Assembly (NCBI GenBank): GCA_016293925.1
Contig: JAEDCX010000002.1
Coordinates: forward strand, 1 to 64,000
DNA: 64,000 nt
Origin: Lachnospiraceae bacterium
Lineage (GTDB): Bacteria; Bacillota; Clostridia; Lachnospirales; Lachnospiraceae
Direction: 5' to 3'
Shown piece after piece: positions 45,545-54,846 of this stretch. Under the pieces are notes generated by a model that worked only from the letters and a program-made list of their open reading frames with translations, was not told where the DNA came from and ran no database searches. The position numbers were made by a program, and so were the translations under genes. Position 1 is the first letter of the stretch. Each line of letters opens with the position of its first letter.

Positions 45545-46987
45545 TCATTTTGCATATTCTCCCCGAATGTCCACCTTCGGCGGATCCATAGGGTATCGTC
45601 CGGTAAAGCATCCGGTGCAGATATTCAGACCTCCCACCATTTCCTGCAGACGCTCCAGCCTCAGATATCCCAGACTGTCTGCACCGATGATCTGTCTGAT
45701 CTCTTCTATGGAACGGTTGTATGCTATCAGCTGCTCCCTTGCCGGAACATCGGTTCCGAAATAGCAGGGCCACAGGAACGGCGGTGAGCTGACCCGCATA
45801 TGTACCTCGGCAGCGCCTGCGTCCCGAAGCATTTTCACGATGCGGTCACTGGTGGTTCCCCGTACGATGGAATCATCGATCATGATGATCCTCTTTCCTT
45901 CCACCGCTTCCCGCAGGGCATTCAATTTCACCTGCACGCTGCTCTCACGACTGGCCTGCTTGGGTTTGATAAAGGTTCGTCCCACATATCCGTTTTTCAC
46001 AAATGCCTGTCCGTAAGGGATCCCCGACTGCAGGGAATATCCCAGAGCCGCACAGTTGCCGGATTCCGGAACTCCCACCACCAGATCCGCCTCCACCGGC
46101 GAATCCATCGCAAGGAATTTCCCGGCCATGATTCTGGCATTGTATACACTCATACCGTCGATATAACTGTCCGGTCTGGCAAAATAAATATATTCAAATA
46201 CACACCGTGCTTCTTTTGCTGCAGGCAGTGCATGCGACATATCCGAAACAATGCCGCCTTCCTGACTGATCGTCACGATCTCACCCGGTCGCACATCTCT
46301 GACAAATTCCGCACCGATGGTGTCCAGCGCACAGGTTTCGCTTGCAAGATAGTAGGTATTGCCGGTCCTGCTCTTACCGATACACAGTGGTTTGAATCCG
46401 AACGGATCCCTGGCTCCGATCAGTTTCCTGGGAGACATAATCACCAGGGAATATGCCCCCTTGATACGACCCATGGCTCTTCCTACCGCCTCTTCCACAG
46501 ATCTGGATTTCAAACGTTCCCGTGCGATGAGATACGCAATAATTTCGGAATCAATGGTGGTCTGGAAAATCGCACCGGAAAAAGCCAGCTCCTGCCTCAA
46601 TTCCGGCGTATTGATCAGATTGCCGTTATGCGCCATGGCCAACGTGCCTTTCACGTAGTTCAGCACCAATGGCTGCGCATTCTCCCTCACACTGCTGCCG
46701 GCCGTGGAATAACGCACATGTCCCACTCCGATATTGCCCTGCAGATGTTCCAGATGCTCCGGTGTAAATGCTTCATTCACAAGCCCCATGTCCTTATGGG
46801 ATAACACCTTCCCCTTCGGCCCTCTTGTATCACTTACCGCAATCCCGCAACTCTCCTGTCCTCTGTGCTGCAGTGCAAGCAATCCGTAATAGATACCCGA
46901 GGAAACAGATTCCCCATCCAAATCATACGCGCCAAATACACCGCATTCCTCATGCAGTTCATCCATTAGCGAGAAATCAATGCCCAT
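45545..46987 (-). CDS. purF: Amidophosphoribosyltransferase PurF
   Basis: Makes phosphoribosylamine from PRPP and glutamine, the first and regulated IMP step. The 480 residues carry a short N-terminal propeptide (to E14) before the nucleophile C15 in HEECGVFGAY. The PRPP motif is IIMIDDSIVRGTT. Cysteines in PCYFGTD and NICTGCFTG fit a 4Fe-4S cluster as in the Bacillus-type enzyme. The cluster needs anaerobic conditions or repair. Hairpin GGCGCC...GGCGCC lies between purC and this gene. Confidence 0.97.
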   Translation of the reverse strand: MGIDFSLMDELHEECGVFGAYDLDGESVSSGIYYGLLALQHRGQESCGIAVSDTRGPKGKVLSHKDMGLVNEAFTPEHLEHLQGNIGVGHVRYSTAGSSVRENAQPLVLNYVKGTLAMAHNGNLINTPELRQELAFSGAIFQTTIDSEIIAYLIARERLKSRSVEEAVGRAMGRIKGAYSLVIMSPRKLIGARDPFGFKPLCIGKSRTGNTYYLASETCALDTIGAEFVRDVRPGEIVTISQEGGIVSDMSHALPAAKEARCVFEYIYFARPDSYIDGMSVYNARIMAGKFLAMDSPVEADLVVGVPESGNCAALGYSLQSGIPYGQAFVKNGYVGRTFIKPKQASRESSVQVKLNALREAVEGKRIIMIDDSIVRGTTSDRIVKMLRDAGAAEVHMRVSSPPFLWPCYFGTDVPAREQLIAYNRSIEEIRQIIGADSLGYLRLERLQEMVGGLNICTGCFTGRYPMDPPKVDIRGEYAK

Positions 46988-47053
46988 TCTTTTTCCTGCC
47001 TATTCACTGAAAGCGGCGCCCTCCGTGGAAGGCGCCTGATTCTATGTACGTTA

Positions 47054-47758
47054 TTATAATCCCAAACGGCTGAATACTTCGTTGTATGCCTCTTCCACAT
47101 TTCCGAGATCCCTGCGGAAACGATCCTTATCCAGTTTCTCGTTGGTATTGACATCCCACAGTCTGCAGGTATCCGGCGAAGTCTCATCTGCCAGAATAAT
47201 CTGTCCGTGGAAGCGTCCGAATTCGATCTTGAAATCAATCAGTTTAATGCCTGCCTGAAGGAAGTACGCTTTCAGAACCTCATTCACCTTGAACGCATAT
47301 TTCTTAATTGTCTCAATCTCCTCCCAGGTTGCCAGATTCAATGCTCTTGCAAAGTAGTCGTTGATCAACGGATCGCCCAGATCATCGTTCTTATAGCTGA
47401 ACTCGATGGTAGGCTCTTCAAACAAAGTTCCCTCCGGAACGCCCAGTCTCTTGGAAAAGCTTCCGGCTGCCACATTACGGATAATAACCTCCAGCGGAAC
47501 GATCTCAACTCTCTTAACCAGCGTCTCTCTGTCGCTGAGTTCCTGAATGAAATGGGTAGGAACGCCCTCTTTCTCAAGAAGCTGGAAAACATGATTCGTC
47601 ATACGGTTGTTGATCACACCTTTGCCGACGATGGTACCCTTCTTTAATCCGTTGAATGCGGTTGCATCGTCCTTATAATCTACGATCAAAGCATCCGGAT
47701 CATCTGTTGCAAATACTTTTTTGGCTTTACCTTCATACAATAAATCCAGTTTTTCCAT
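47054..47758 (-). CDS. purC: SAICAR synthetase PurC
   Basis: Joins CAIR and aspartate in IMP synthesis (step 7 or 8 by numbering). From ATG 47758, which has AAGGA three bases upstream, it has 234 residues, the usual size. Seen: [11 protein letters not shown] at the start, [28 protein letters not shown] and [12 protein letters not shown]. It leads the purC-purF-purB unit. The 12 extra upstream codons are not conserved. Confidence 0.97.
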   Translation of the reverse strand: MEKLDLLYEGKAKKVFATDDPDALIVDYKDDATAFNGLKKGTIVGKGVINNRMTNHVFQLLEKEGVPTHFIQELSDRETLVKRVEIVPLEVIIRNVAAGSFSKRLGVPEGTLFEEPTIEFSYKNDDLGDPLINDYFARALNLATWEEIETIKKYAFKVNEVLKAYFLQAGIKLIDFKIEFGRFHGQIILADETSPDTCRLWDVNTNEKLDKDRFRRDLGNVEEAYNEVFSRLGL

Positions 47759-47808
47759 AGTTCCTTTTCTCCTCTTGTTATTGTCCGCAGTCAACCTACG
47801 TCGCTTGC

Positions 47809-47837
47809 ATTATATTATGATTCCCCGTATAAATCAA
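47809..47837 (-). promoter_or_regulatory. Promoter of purC-purF-purB
   Basis: On the minus strand TTGATT (47832-47837) and TATAAT (47809-47814) are 17 bases apart. The -35 lies inside the last codons of the coiled-coil gene, so the pur unit has its own start even though the gap is only 56 bp. Confidence 0.75.
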
Positions 47838-49002
47838 TAAACTTTAGAATATTTTTCGCAAAAGCCGGATATTGCTCCATCAGCTTCTTAATCTTCTTCT
47901 GGGCGTCGGTTGCGATCTCCCGGTTGTAATCCATCTGCTTGCGCAGTTTCTGACGGCGGTTCATCAGTCCGTGGCGGATCTCCACCATCTCTTTATGGTC
48001 ATACAAAGCCTCCGGCTGATGAATCCACAGATACGGATCGCGCAATTTCGCCTGCTTCAAAGCATTGATCAACGCTTTGCGATATGCTTCCAGATCCGCA
48101 ACGGTTCTGCTGTAACGCTCCCGCTCTTCCCGCTCTTTCTCATAGTTCTCCCACAGGACAATCAGATCTTCACTGCTCTCTACTTCGTATTTCATGTACA
48201 GATAATCCAGAAGATTCGTGTTATTCACATAGCGGATCTTCACCCGGTTCTGCAACAGAATCAGTTTGTTGACGGCATTCCCAATCCTCTTGTATTCCCG
48301 GGACGCATCCGTATATTTCACATAGATGACCGTCAGGAACACCGCAGCCGCACCAGCCACCAGCAGATACCCTATCGCAACCTCCAGCCGGAAGCCGAAC
48401 TGCAGCAGCAGCATCATCAGCACGCTCACAATAACAGTGATCATTCCAATGATGCAGATTCCTTTTGCATTCTGCATACCGGACTGCAATTCACGTCTGC
48501 GGTAGGCATAGGCCGCACGTTCCGTCTCCAGTCGTTTCAGATCCCGTTTGACCGCCTTCTGGTACTCCTCCGCCTCCGTCAGCTTACGGATTCCTTCCTT
48601 GATCTCATTCTCCAGACGTTCTACGCGACGATATTCTTCCTCCGGCAGATACCCGGACTGTCCCTGGAATTCATCCCGTTCCCGGTCCAGATGTGTAATC
48701 CGTTTTGCATAGTCCGTCAGTTCTTCCCTCTGTTTCTCCGGAAGCGCTTCAATCTGCTCCATATCGGTCAGATATCCGGTTACCAGGTTATATTCCTTGG
48801 CCAGTTCATCCATCTGTCCCGAGGCGTCCCTCATCTGATCCAGAAGAGTACGGACATATTTCTCCCGCTGTTCATCATCCAGCAGAGGAAAACTCTCCTC
48901 CTCATCCTCCCAGGTCAGGTCCGGTTCCCACCGATCCAGTTTCTCTTCCGTCGGATGCTCTATTCTTTTTTTCCGTTTGAACAATCGACTAAATATGCTC
49001 AT
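47815..49002 (-). CDS. Coiled-coil membrane protein of the DUF5717/DUF5716 module
   Basis: A 395-residue protein starting MSIFSRLFKRKK (ATG 49002). It has an acidic N-terminal region, coiled coil (about 55-170), two adjacent membrane helices (about 182-205 and 210-230; IGMITVIVSVLMMLLLQFG and EVAIGYLLVAGAAAVFLTVIYV), then a second coiled coil (about 235-395) rich in Lys/Glu. The start overlaps the previous gene's end by 14 bp. The layout suggests a cytoplasmic scaffold tethered to the membrane, and it is the last of four consecutive genes. No family name is known to me. Confidence 0.75.
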   Translation of the reverse strand: MSIFSRLFKRKKRIEHPTEEKLDRWEPDLTWEDEEESFPLLDDEQREKYVRTLLDQMRDASGQMDELAKEYNLVTGYLTDMEQIEALPEKQREELTDYAKRITHLDRERDEFQGQSGYLPEEEYRRVERLENEIKEGIRKLTEAEEYQKAVKRDLKRLETERAAYAYRRRELQSGMQNAKGICIIGMITVIVSVLMMLLLQFGFRLEVAIGYLLVAGAAAVFLTVIYVKYTDASREYKRIGNAVNKLILLQNRVKIRYVNNTNLLDYLYMKYEVESSEDLIVLWENYEKEREERERYSRTVADLEAYRKALINALKQAKLRDPYLWIHQPEALYDHKEMVEIRHGLMNRRQKLRKQMDYNREIATDAQKKIKKLMEQYPAFAKNILKFIDLYGES

Positions 49003-49819
49003 TCTCGCTCTTTCTGTATTCTTCCCGCAATCTGTTAATCGCAGCGTCCTGTCTTCTGTGGTACTCGGCCGGATCCTCATTTCTGGTATGATCTGCCTGC
49101 TCCCTCAATGCCTGATAAACCGGGCCCGACTCCCAATCTGCCATTGACCGGTTTAGTCGTTCTTCCAGTTCCGGATTCAGGTTCACCGCATCCAGATTCT
49201 CAAGAACCGCATCCCGGTAGGCATCGTCCGGCAGATACATTTTCAATGCCGCCAAATATTGCAACAGACACGTTGTACGGCCGTTGACCCGGTATGCTTT
49301 CTCATAATACTCTGCAGCGTTGCGAAACTGAAACATTTTTGCATAGCAGTACCCAATGTTATGATACAGGGCGCCGGTCAAAACAGAATCCTTCCTGTCA
49401 TCGGAATCCAGAATGCTCTCATACTCATTGACAGCCGCCATATATAAACCGTTTCCGGCCAGATAGTCAGCCCTTTTCTTACGCTTTTCGTTCACGTTCA
49501 GCAGGGCATTCTCCCGTACGGAAGCCACAATCTCCCCATTGATTTCCTCCGGATAGATTGCCGTGTCCCGCAGAATCAGCGCCACGAAATCAGTAAGCGC
49601 GCTATTGTTCCGGATCTGATACCGCAATACCCGGACCAATTCCTCCAGCCCGAAATTCTCGCTGATCCAGTCCACCAGTTCCATTGTCATACAATCCTTG
49701 TCCAGCATATAGGAATTCATCCGGAAAAAATAGCACAGTTCTTCCATGGAATAGATATTCTTGCCGATCTGGGCGAGATAATATGGAGTTATTGCCGGTT
49801 CATCCCTGCATATAATCAC
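48989..49819 (-). CDS. TPR-like protein of the DUF5717/DUF5716 module
   Basis: A soluble protein of about 276 residues. The start is taken as GTG 49819 because GTGA overlaps the stop of the DUF5716-like gene by 4 bp. An upstream ATG at 49846 is an option. The N-terminal half is unknown (ITPYYLAQIGKNIYSMEELCYFFRMN). Residues about 125-200 contain two TPR-like helix pairs (LYMAAVNEYESILDSDD, FRNAAEYYEKAYRVNG). The C-terminus is highly charged. It may bridge partners in the module. Confidence 0.75.
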   Translation of the reverse strand: MIICRDEPAITPYYLAQIGKNIYSMEELCYFFRMNSYMLDKDCMTMELVDWISENFGLEELVRVLRYQIRNNSALTDFVALILRDTAIYPEEINGEIVASVRENALLNVNEKRKKRADYLAGNGLYMAAVNEYESILDSDDRKDSVLTGALYHNIGYCYAKMFQFRNAAEYYEKAYRVNGRTTCLLQYLAALKMYLPDDAYRDAVLENLDAVNLNPELEERLNRSMADWESGPVYQALREQADHTRNEDPAEYHRRQDAAINRLREEYRKSENEHI

Positions 49820-51114
49820 TCTTCCCAAGCTATTTCTTCCTTCCATTCTGTATGATTCGAATCGAAAAACTCACCAAAACCCATATCGACCGCCGTAATA
49901 CCGATGCGGCTCTCCGACACAAACTGTACCGTCAGGTGGATTCTGGAAAATCCTCCGGCACGCTCCGGCAGACCCTCCAGCGTCATAATGAATTCTCTTT
50001 TATTCCGCTTATTCAGAGGCGTCACCAGAAAATGAATCCTGTTTTCATCCTCCAGCAGGATGTCCCACTCATGTCTGGCTTCAAACCAATTCACGCCCGC
50101 ATCAATCACCGGATAGTATTCTTCCGCTCCGTTCCGGTAAAAGTACATGCCCACATTGGCTTTCACCTTATCCCTGCCCAGAAAAACGTATCCGGAAGAC
50201 AACTCAGTAGGCACACACCGCTCCGCAAGACAATAGCACGCCCCCTTGCTATACAGGTTATTTCCCTGAAACACTCTCCTGTTCCGACACAATATCTTCA
50301 ATGATTCCCTGCACCAGTTTCCCAGAAAGCCTTCCCCGATCAGGTAAACCGTAGAGATAATCCTTCCCTCGCAGATCTCGTTGACCACTTTGGTAAACTG
50401 CTCGTCCAGACGGGTACACGCCCGATCCCTGTAGGGTTCTTCTTCAGGGATCCTGCCAACCGGCATATCCCTGTATACTTTATCCTCCACATAACATACC
50501 ACCGGAGTTGTTTTTCGATTCATCTCCAGTCGATAGCTCTTCATACACTCAGATCCGTAATCACAGATCACCACCTGCTGCCTCCGAATATCCTCCGGCT
50601 GATGAATGACAAAATGATACATGCTCTCCAGATGGCTCTGGAAAAACACCTTGTCAGGCTCCAGACCCAGCTTATTCGCCAGAGCGTTCAAGACCTCAAT
50701 CATACGGTTATCCAGTTCTTCCACCGTAATCATCATGGCATCCGGTTTATCCCCATCCGTCAGAGATTGTAATCTTGCAACCATTCTCCTGACGAACAGG
50801 GCAAGCAGTTCCAGCGGATCAAATTCCTGCCCGTCCACTTCCATCCCCCGGCCATTGTAACAATGCTCCAGAATATGTTCCACCAGAACGCCGTCGCCGG
50901 CCTGTGCCTGCGCCACGGCCTCCCTGCCGTAAAACCACTGATTGACCTCATTTCGCTTGCATAAAACGGTAGGCACATTATATTGTTCCTGCCCACTGAC
51001 GGAAGAAATCGTCTGCGGCTCATCCCTGTCTGTATAAATATAGCTTATCTGTGATTGCCGGTCATTCAGGTCCAGACCTGCCAGCAATTTTCTTTTTTTG
51101 TCCTTGAACAGCAT
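49816..51114 (-). CDS. DUF5716-like protein with actin/Hsp70-type ATPase motifs
   Basis: A 432-residue protein. I use ATG 51114 (GGGGA 8 bases upstream); a TTG at 51129 adds five residues. Motifs in the order of the actin/Hsp70 fold: phosphate-1-like LLAGLDLNDRQSQISY near residue 10-25, phosphate-2-like VVICDYGSECMKSY (about 190), an adenosine-loop-like TVYLIGEGFLGNW (about 270), and YSKGACYCLAE (about 300), which resembles the helix after the adenosine loop. These are weak but correctly ordered. From memory it matches DUF5716. Nucleotide binding is inferred, not proven. Confidence 0.7.
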   Translation of the reverse strand: MLFKDKKRKLLAGLDLNDRQSQISYIYTDRDEPQTISSVSGQEQYNVPTVLCKRNEVNQWFYGREAVAQAQAGDGVLVEHILEHCYNGRGMEVDGQEFDPLELLALFVRRMVARLQSLTDGDKPDAMMITVEELDNRMIEVLNALANKLGLEPDKVFFQSHLESMYHFVIHQPEDIRRQQVVICDYGSECMKSYRLEMNRKTTPVVCYVEDKVYRDMPVGRIPEEEPYRDRACTRLDEQFTKVVNEICEGRIISTVYLIGEGFLGNWCRESLKILCRNRRVFQGNNLYSKGACYCLAERCVPTELSSGYVFLGRDKVKANVGMYFYRNGAEEYYPVIDAGVNWFEARHEWDILLEDENRIHFLVTPLNKRNKREFIMTLEGLPERAGGFSRIHLTVQFVSESRIGITAVDMGFGEFFDSNHTEWKEEIAWEE

Positions 51115-51135
51115 GTTCTCCGTCCCCAATACCCG

Positions 51136-54100
51136 TTATATCAGTGTAAACAAATCATTCACCATTGCTTCTCTCCGATAATACTCCTCCAGCAGACAAT
51201 CCACCGTGGAATATTCCTGCAGAGTTCTCGCAACCATCATCTCATTGATCAGATGAAATCTTGATTCTCCGGTTTCCTCCGTCAATTCACTCTTCTGGAT
51301 CGTATCGCTCTCCGTAAGTTCTTCGTCTCCGCCTGCTTCCTCCGTAATGTAATACTGGAGCTTCTCTCCAAAGAAAAGCGTGAAGGTTTTGACGAAGATC
51401 CCCTCATACATATTCGTCATCTCTTCCGTCTCATATTCACCGCCCTCATCCACATCGGACTGCAAAACATAATGGATGCAGACGCGGGATTTCGGATTCG
51501 CACGGTATTCGATCATCGTCTTATCCATCAGCCATGCCGCCTGCGGAACAACGCCCCTCAGATTCTGGAAAAAAGGGAACATCACATTGGCATCCAGACA
51601 TTCCGGAAGAAACTTTCCAAGCAGGATCTGCACTTCCTCCGTAACCGCCTCCGGATTCTCCGAATAATACTTCAGATAGGCATATTTGCACACATCATGA
51701 AAGGACTCTCCACGATAGAACAGCCTTGTCAGATGGCGGAAGATACTGTCTTCCATCATCTTCTGCCGGACGAAATAGTCATATGCACTGTAGGTCAGAT
51801 ACGCCTTGATCACAATCAGTCTGCCGTTTCCGGAAATGTACTCCTCAAAGATCTCATCTCTCTGTCCCACATACGAACCCGTGAACAGAATCTGTAGAAG
51901 CATCTTCTCACAAATTGCCTGCGTATCCACCCCGAACTCCCTGGCTCTCATCCAGATATCTCTCATATCCCTGGTCATTCCTTCATAGTACTCCACCAGA
52001 TATTTCACCATATTCTCATCGTATTTGCCGTTGTGGAACGTCCGGTAAACGATATTGAGCAGCGACTGATTCTGCTCAAACTCCGTTCTTGCCAGCACAC
52101 GACTGCACAATTTGACCATGATGGAATTGTCAATCTGTTCGGTTCCGTATTCGCAAACCCATTCAAACGCCTTGTCCAACATCCCCCGGTTCACAAAGTA
52201 CTGTATGTACACCGCCCGCTGGGCACAGGTCAGCCGGTCCGGAACAATGTTCTCCAACAGATTCTCTCCCTCTTCGATCTTATCGGTTTCAAAGAAGAAC
52301 TCCATCAGTTTCAGACCGATCTCATTGCGGTATTCATCGTCCAGTTCCTCTGCAGCAAACAGTCTGCGGTACGCATTCCAGTTCTTATCGGTAATGGCAA
52401 TGAAACCTCTGGAATTCTCACACAGATAGCAGTCAAATGCGAGAGGCACCGGCACATCCTCCGGAATATCCTTTAGGAATTTCCCCGGAATCAGCAGTTT
52501 TTCGATTCTGTATTCCATATCCGCTGCATACCGGTTACCATATGCGTCCTGCAGCAGAATCTCGTATTCGGAGGTATAGATCGGAACATAAGCACACCGC
52601 TCCCGATCCAGCGGATACAACTGCTCTTTCTTCAGTTTGTGGTAAATCAATACCACGGATTTGATTCTCTCATCCTCCACCGTAATAAGGTTGGTAAACA
52701 GCAGCGGAATCAGATCCTTCGCAAACTCTGGCTGCAGTGTATACGGTGACATGGCATTTTTGTACAGATAGGCCAGTTCCTTGTTGATGTGTCCCTTCCG
52801 GATCTGGTCCACCATGAATAGATCAATCGTTTCCCGGTAGGATTCCGCAATCTCCGGGAAATCCTCCCGGTACCTCACAATATTGGCATACAATACCGCT
52901 TTTCTGGTATAATCCAGTTCACTGTGGTATGCAAAATACATCATTACCATCTTGGGAAGTTCCCCGGTATAATCCTTCGGGAGCGACATCATATAATATT
53001 CGTACAGACGGATAATCTTCAGTTCACGCTCTACTGCCCTGCAATACCAGACGAAAGCTTCCTCATCGGTCCGGTTCCCCCGCATCAGTACCGTCACTAT
53101 ATTCTCCAGCGTAATATCGTCCGGTTTGCGCTCATAACACTGGGAGAGGATATACAAGAGGCGCGGATGATACTCTTTTACCTTGGTCATCAGATACTGG
53201 ACCTGAGAGATGACTTCTTCGGTCAACATATCGTGTCTGGCAGCGAAATTCAGGATCTGGATCTCAAACTGAGACAATTTGTTCATCAGGGACGGATTCA
53301 TACGGATCAGAAGCACTGCCTCCACATAAATGACCGGACTGGTACAATTCTCCACAAACAGCTTCTCCAGAAACGCCCATCTTCTGTATGCACTCCTGGA
53401 GTATTCCTCCGTCAGGTAGAGCATCAGCCATGCAATCTTCCAATTGCCCTGATTCTGGATATAGATATTCTCTACTTCCTCTGCGATCTCATTCACATAT
53501 CCTTCTTCCCGGTTGCATAATGTAGTCAGATACAGATAATAGCACCAGATCTCCGGTGCCACACGTCCGGGAACAATGTCCTTCTCCACCATACCAAGCT
53601 GCCACTTTGCTTCGTTATACCGTTCCTCCGTGAGCAGAAGCTGTGTTTTGAACAGTCTGGTGGATACAGAACGCTCGTCTATATCCATCATGGAATCCAC
53701 TACCCGTGTGGATTCCTTCAGCCATTGCGCGCTGTTCTGCTTCTTCATGCGGAAATCAATATACAGGTTCAGAAGTTCAAAGGTAAGGTTGCGCATCTTC
53801 CTGCGGTTCTCAAGCTGCAATCCTTTCACCTGTTCTCCCATGACCTGAAACCGAATGGTTGTGGTGACGCCGGCGTTGGTCAGCAGGATGCTGCCGTAGT
53901 TATTGCCAGCATGCAGTTTCGCCGTATCAATATAATATCCGAAGGAACAGATATTCCCCAGAAAATCATCATCCGTCAGCACATGTTTTTCAACATTCAG
54001 AAACTCGCCCTCCGTTGCAACGGTCAGATAGGTATACCCCCATCCGTTTCTGGTAATCGTTGCCCTTCCTTCACTGACTCCGTAGGGTGCATCGATCCGG

Positions 54101-54735
54101 ATGCTGTCTTCCATCGGAATGTACTCTGTTCTCTTTTTCTTGTTGATCCGCACCAGGAATTCATCGACATTCTGCTCATTGCCGAACACTCCGGACAGCC
54201 CTCGGTAAATACCGACATACTGCCTGTCGACACCATTCAGAATCTGTATGAAATCCTTGCGGTAGAACAGTTTCACCGCCTCCTGCCAATTGGTTTTGGC
54301 AAGATTCGCAAAATGAAACAGATTCTTGATATTCCCCATGGTTGACTTCAGATTTTCCCGCTCCACCATGGCGACAAAAGGGATATAATATTCTCCCATA
54401 TTGGAGATAATATGAATCTCCGTCTTCAGTACCTCGCCCTCATCCATTCCTTTGCTGTCAAAAGAGTACTGGATGCAGCTGGAAGTTCCGGTAAACGTCC
54501 TGTTCCGATAGGTGATCCGGTTACAGTCAGACAGGACATATCCGACCGCTTTCCCCTCACCGGTACAGGTCAGCACAAATTCCCCGTCCGTCACACTCCC
54601 CCTGCAGACCGTCAGTTCAATCATTGGGCATGAGACATCCAGAGAGCCTGTTTCGTATTCAAATTTGCCATCGATATATCGATCCAGAATCGAGTTCACT
54701 TCTCTTTGCCTCACTTCCACATAGATACGCTTCAT
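51136..54735 (-). CDS. DUF5717-like giant protein
   Basis: A 1199-residue soluble protein. The N-terminal 300 residues are beta-rich (DVSCPMIELTVCRGS..., VLTDDDFLGNICSFGYYIDTAKL), reminiscent of an Ig-like sandwich. The rest is an alpha-solenoid of many helix pairs with TPR/HEAT character. From memory this is the DUF5717 family, found in Lachnospiraceae and of unknown role. It is the first gene of the four-gene unit; DUF5716 follows after 6-21 bp. The ATG has a weak ribosome site and overlaps a TATAAT-like sequence, so the start may lie downstream. Confidence 0.8.
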   Translation of the reverse strand: MKRIYVEVRQREVNSILDRYIDGKFEYETGSLDVSCPMIELTVCRGSVTDGEFVLTCTGEGKAVGYVLSDCNRITYRNRTFTGTSSCIQYSFDSKGMDEGEVLKTEIHIISNMGEYYIPFVAMVERENLKSTMGNIKNLFHFANLAKTNWQEAVKLFYRKDFIQILNGVDRQYVGIYRGLSGVFGNEQNVDEFLVRINKKKRTEYIPMEDSIRIDAPYGVSEGRATITRNGWGYTYLTVATEGEFLNVEKHVLTDDDFLGNICSFGYYIDTAKLHAGNNYGSILLTNAGVTTTIRFQVMGEQVKGLQLENRRKMRNLTFELLNLYIDFRMKKQNSAQWLKESTRVVDSMMDIDERSVSTRLFKTQLLLTEERYNEAKWQLGMVEKDIVPGRVAPEIWCYYLYLTTLCNREEGYVNEIAEEVENIYIQNQGNWKIAWLMLYLTEEYSRSAYRRWAFLEKLFVENCTSPVIYVEAVLLIRMNPSLMNKLSQFEIQILNFAARHDMLTEEVISQVQYLMTKVKEYHPRLLYILSQCYERKPDDITLENIVTVLMRGNRTDEEAFVWYCRAVERELKIIRLYEYYMMSLPKDYTGELPKMVMMYFAYHSELDYTRKAVLYANIVRYREDFPEIAESYRETIDLFMVDQIRKGHINKELAYLYKNAMSPYTLQPEFAKDLIPLLFTNLITVEDERIKSVVLIYHKLKKEQLYPLDRERCAYVPIYTSEYEILLQDAYGNRYAADMEYRIEKLLIPGKFLKDIPEDVPVPLAFDCYLCENSRGFIAITDKNWNAYRRLFAAEELDDEYRNEIGLKLMEFFFETDKIEEGENLLENIVPDRLTCAQRAVYIQYFVNRGMLDKAFEWVCEYGTEQIDNSIMVKLCSRVLARTEFEQNQSLLNIVYRTFHNGKYDENMVKYLVEYYEGMTRDMRDIWMRAREFGVDTQAICEKMLLQILFTGSYVGQRDEIFEEYISGNGRLIVIKAYLTYSAYDYFVRQKMMEDSIFRHLTRLFYRGESFHDVCKYAYLKYYSENPEAVTEEVQILLGKFLPECLDANVMFPFFQNLRGVVPQAAWLMDKTMIEYRANPKSRVCIHYVLQSDVDEGGEYETEEMTNMYEGIFVKTFTLFFGEKLQYYITEEAGGDEELTESDTIQKSELTEETGESRFHLINEMMVARTLQEYSTVDCLLEEYYRREAMVNDLFTLI

Positions 54736-54778
54736 TATACCATTATCGACAGTATTTACGCAAGGCAGAATGCCAAAA

Positions 54779-54819
54779 AGCAGCCGGAACGGAAGTGATT
54801 TTCCTCCGCCGCGGCTGCT
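54779..54819 (-). terminator. Intrinsic terminator of htpG
   Basis: AGCAGCCG pairs with CGGCTGCT, followed by T4 on the minus strand. It separates htpG from the DUF5717 unit. Confidence 0.75.
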
Positions 54820-54846
54820 CTTTTCATTCCATACGGAACATCCCTG

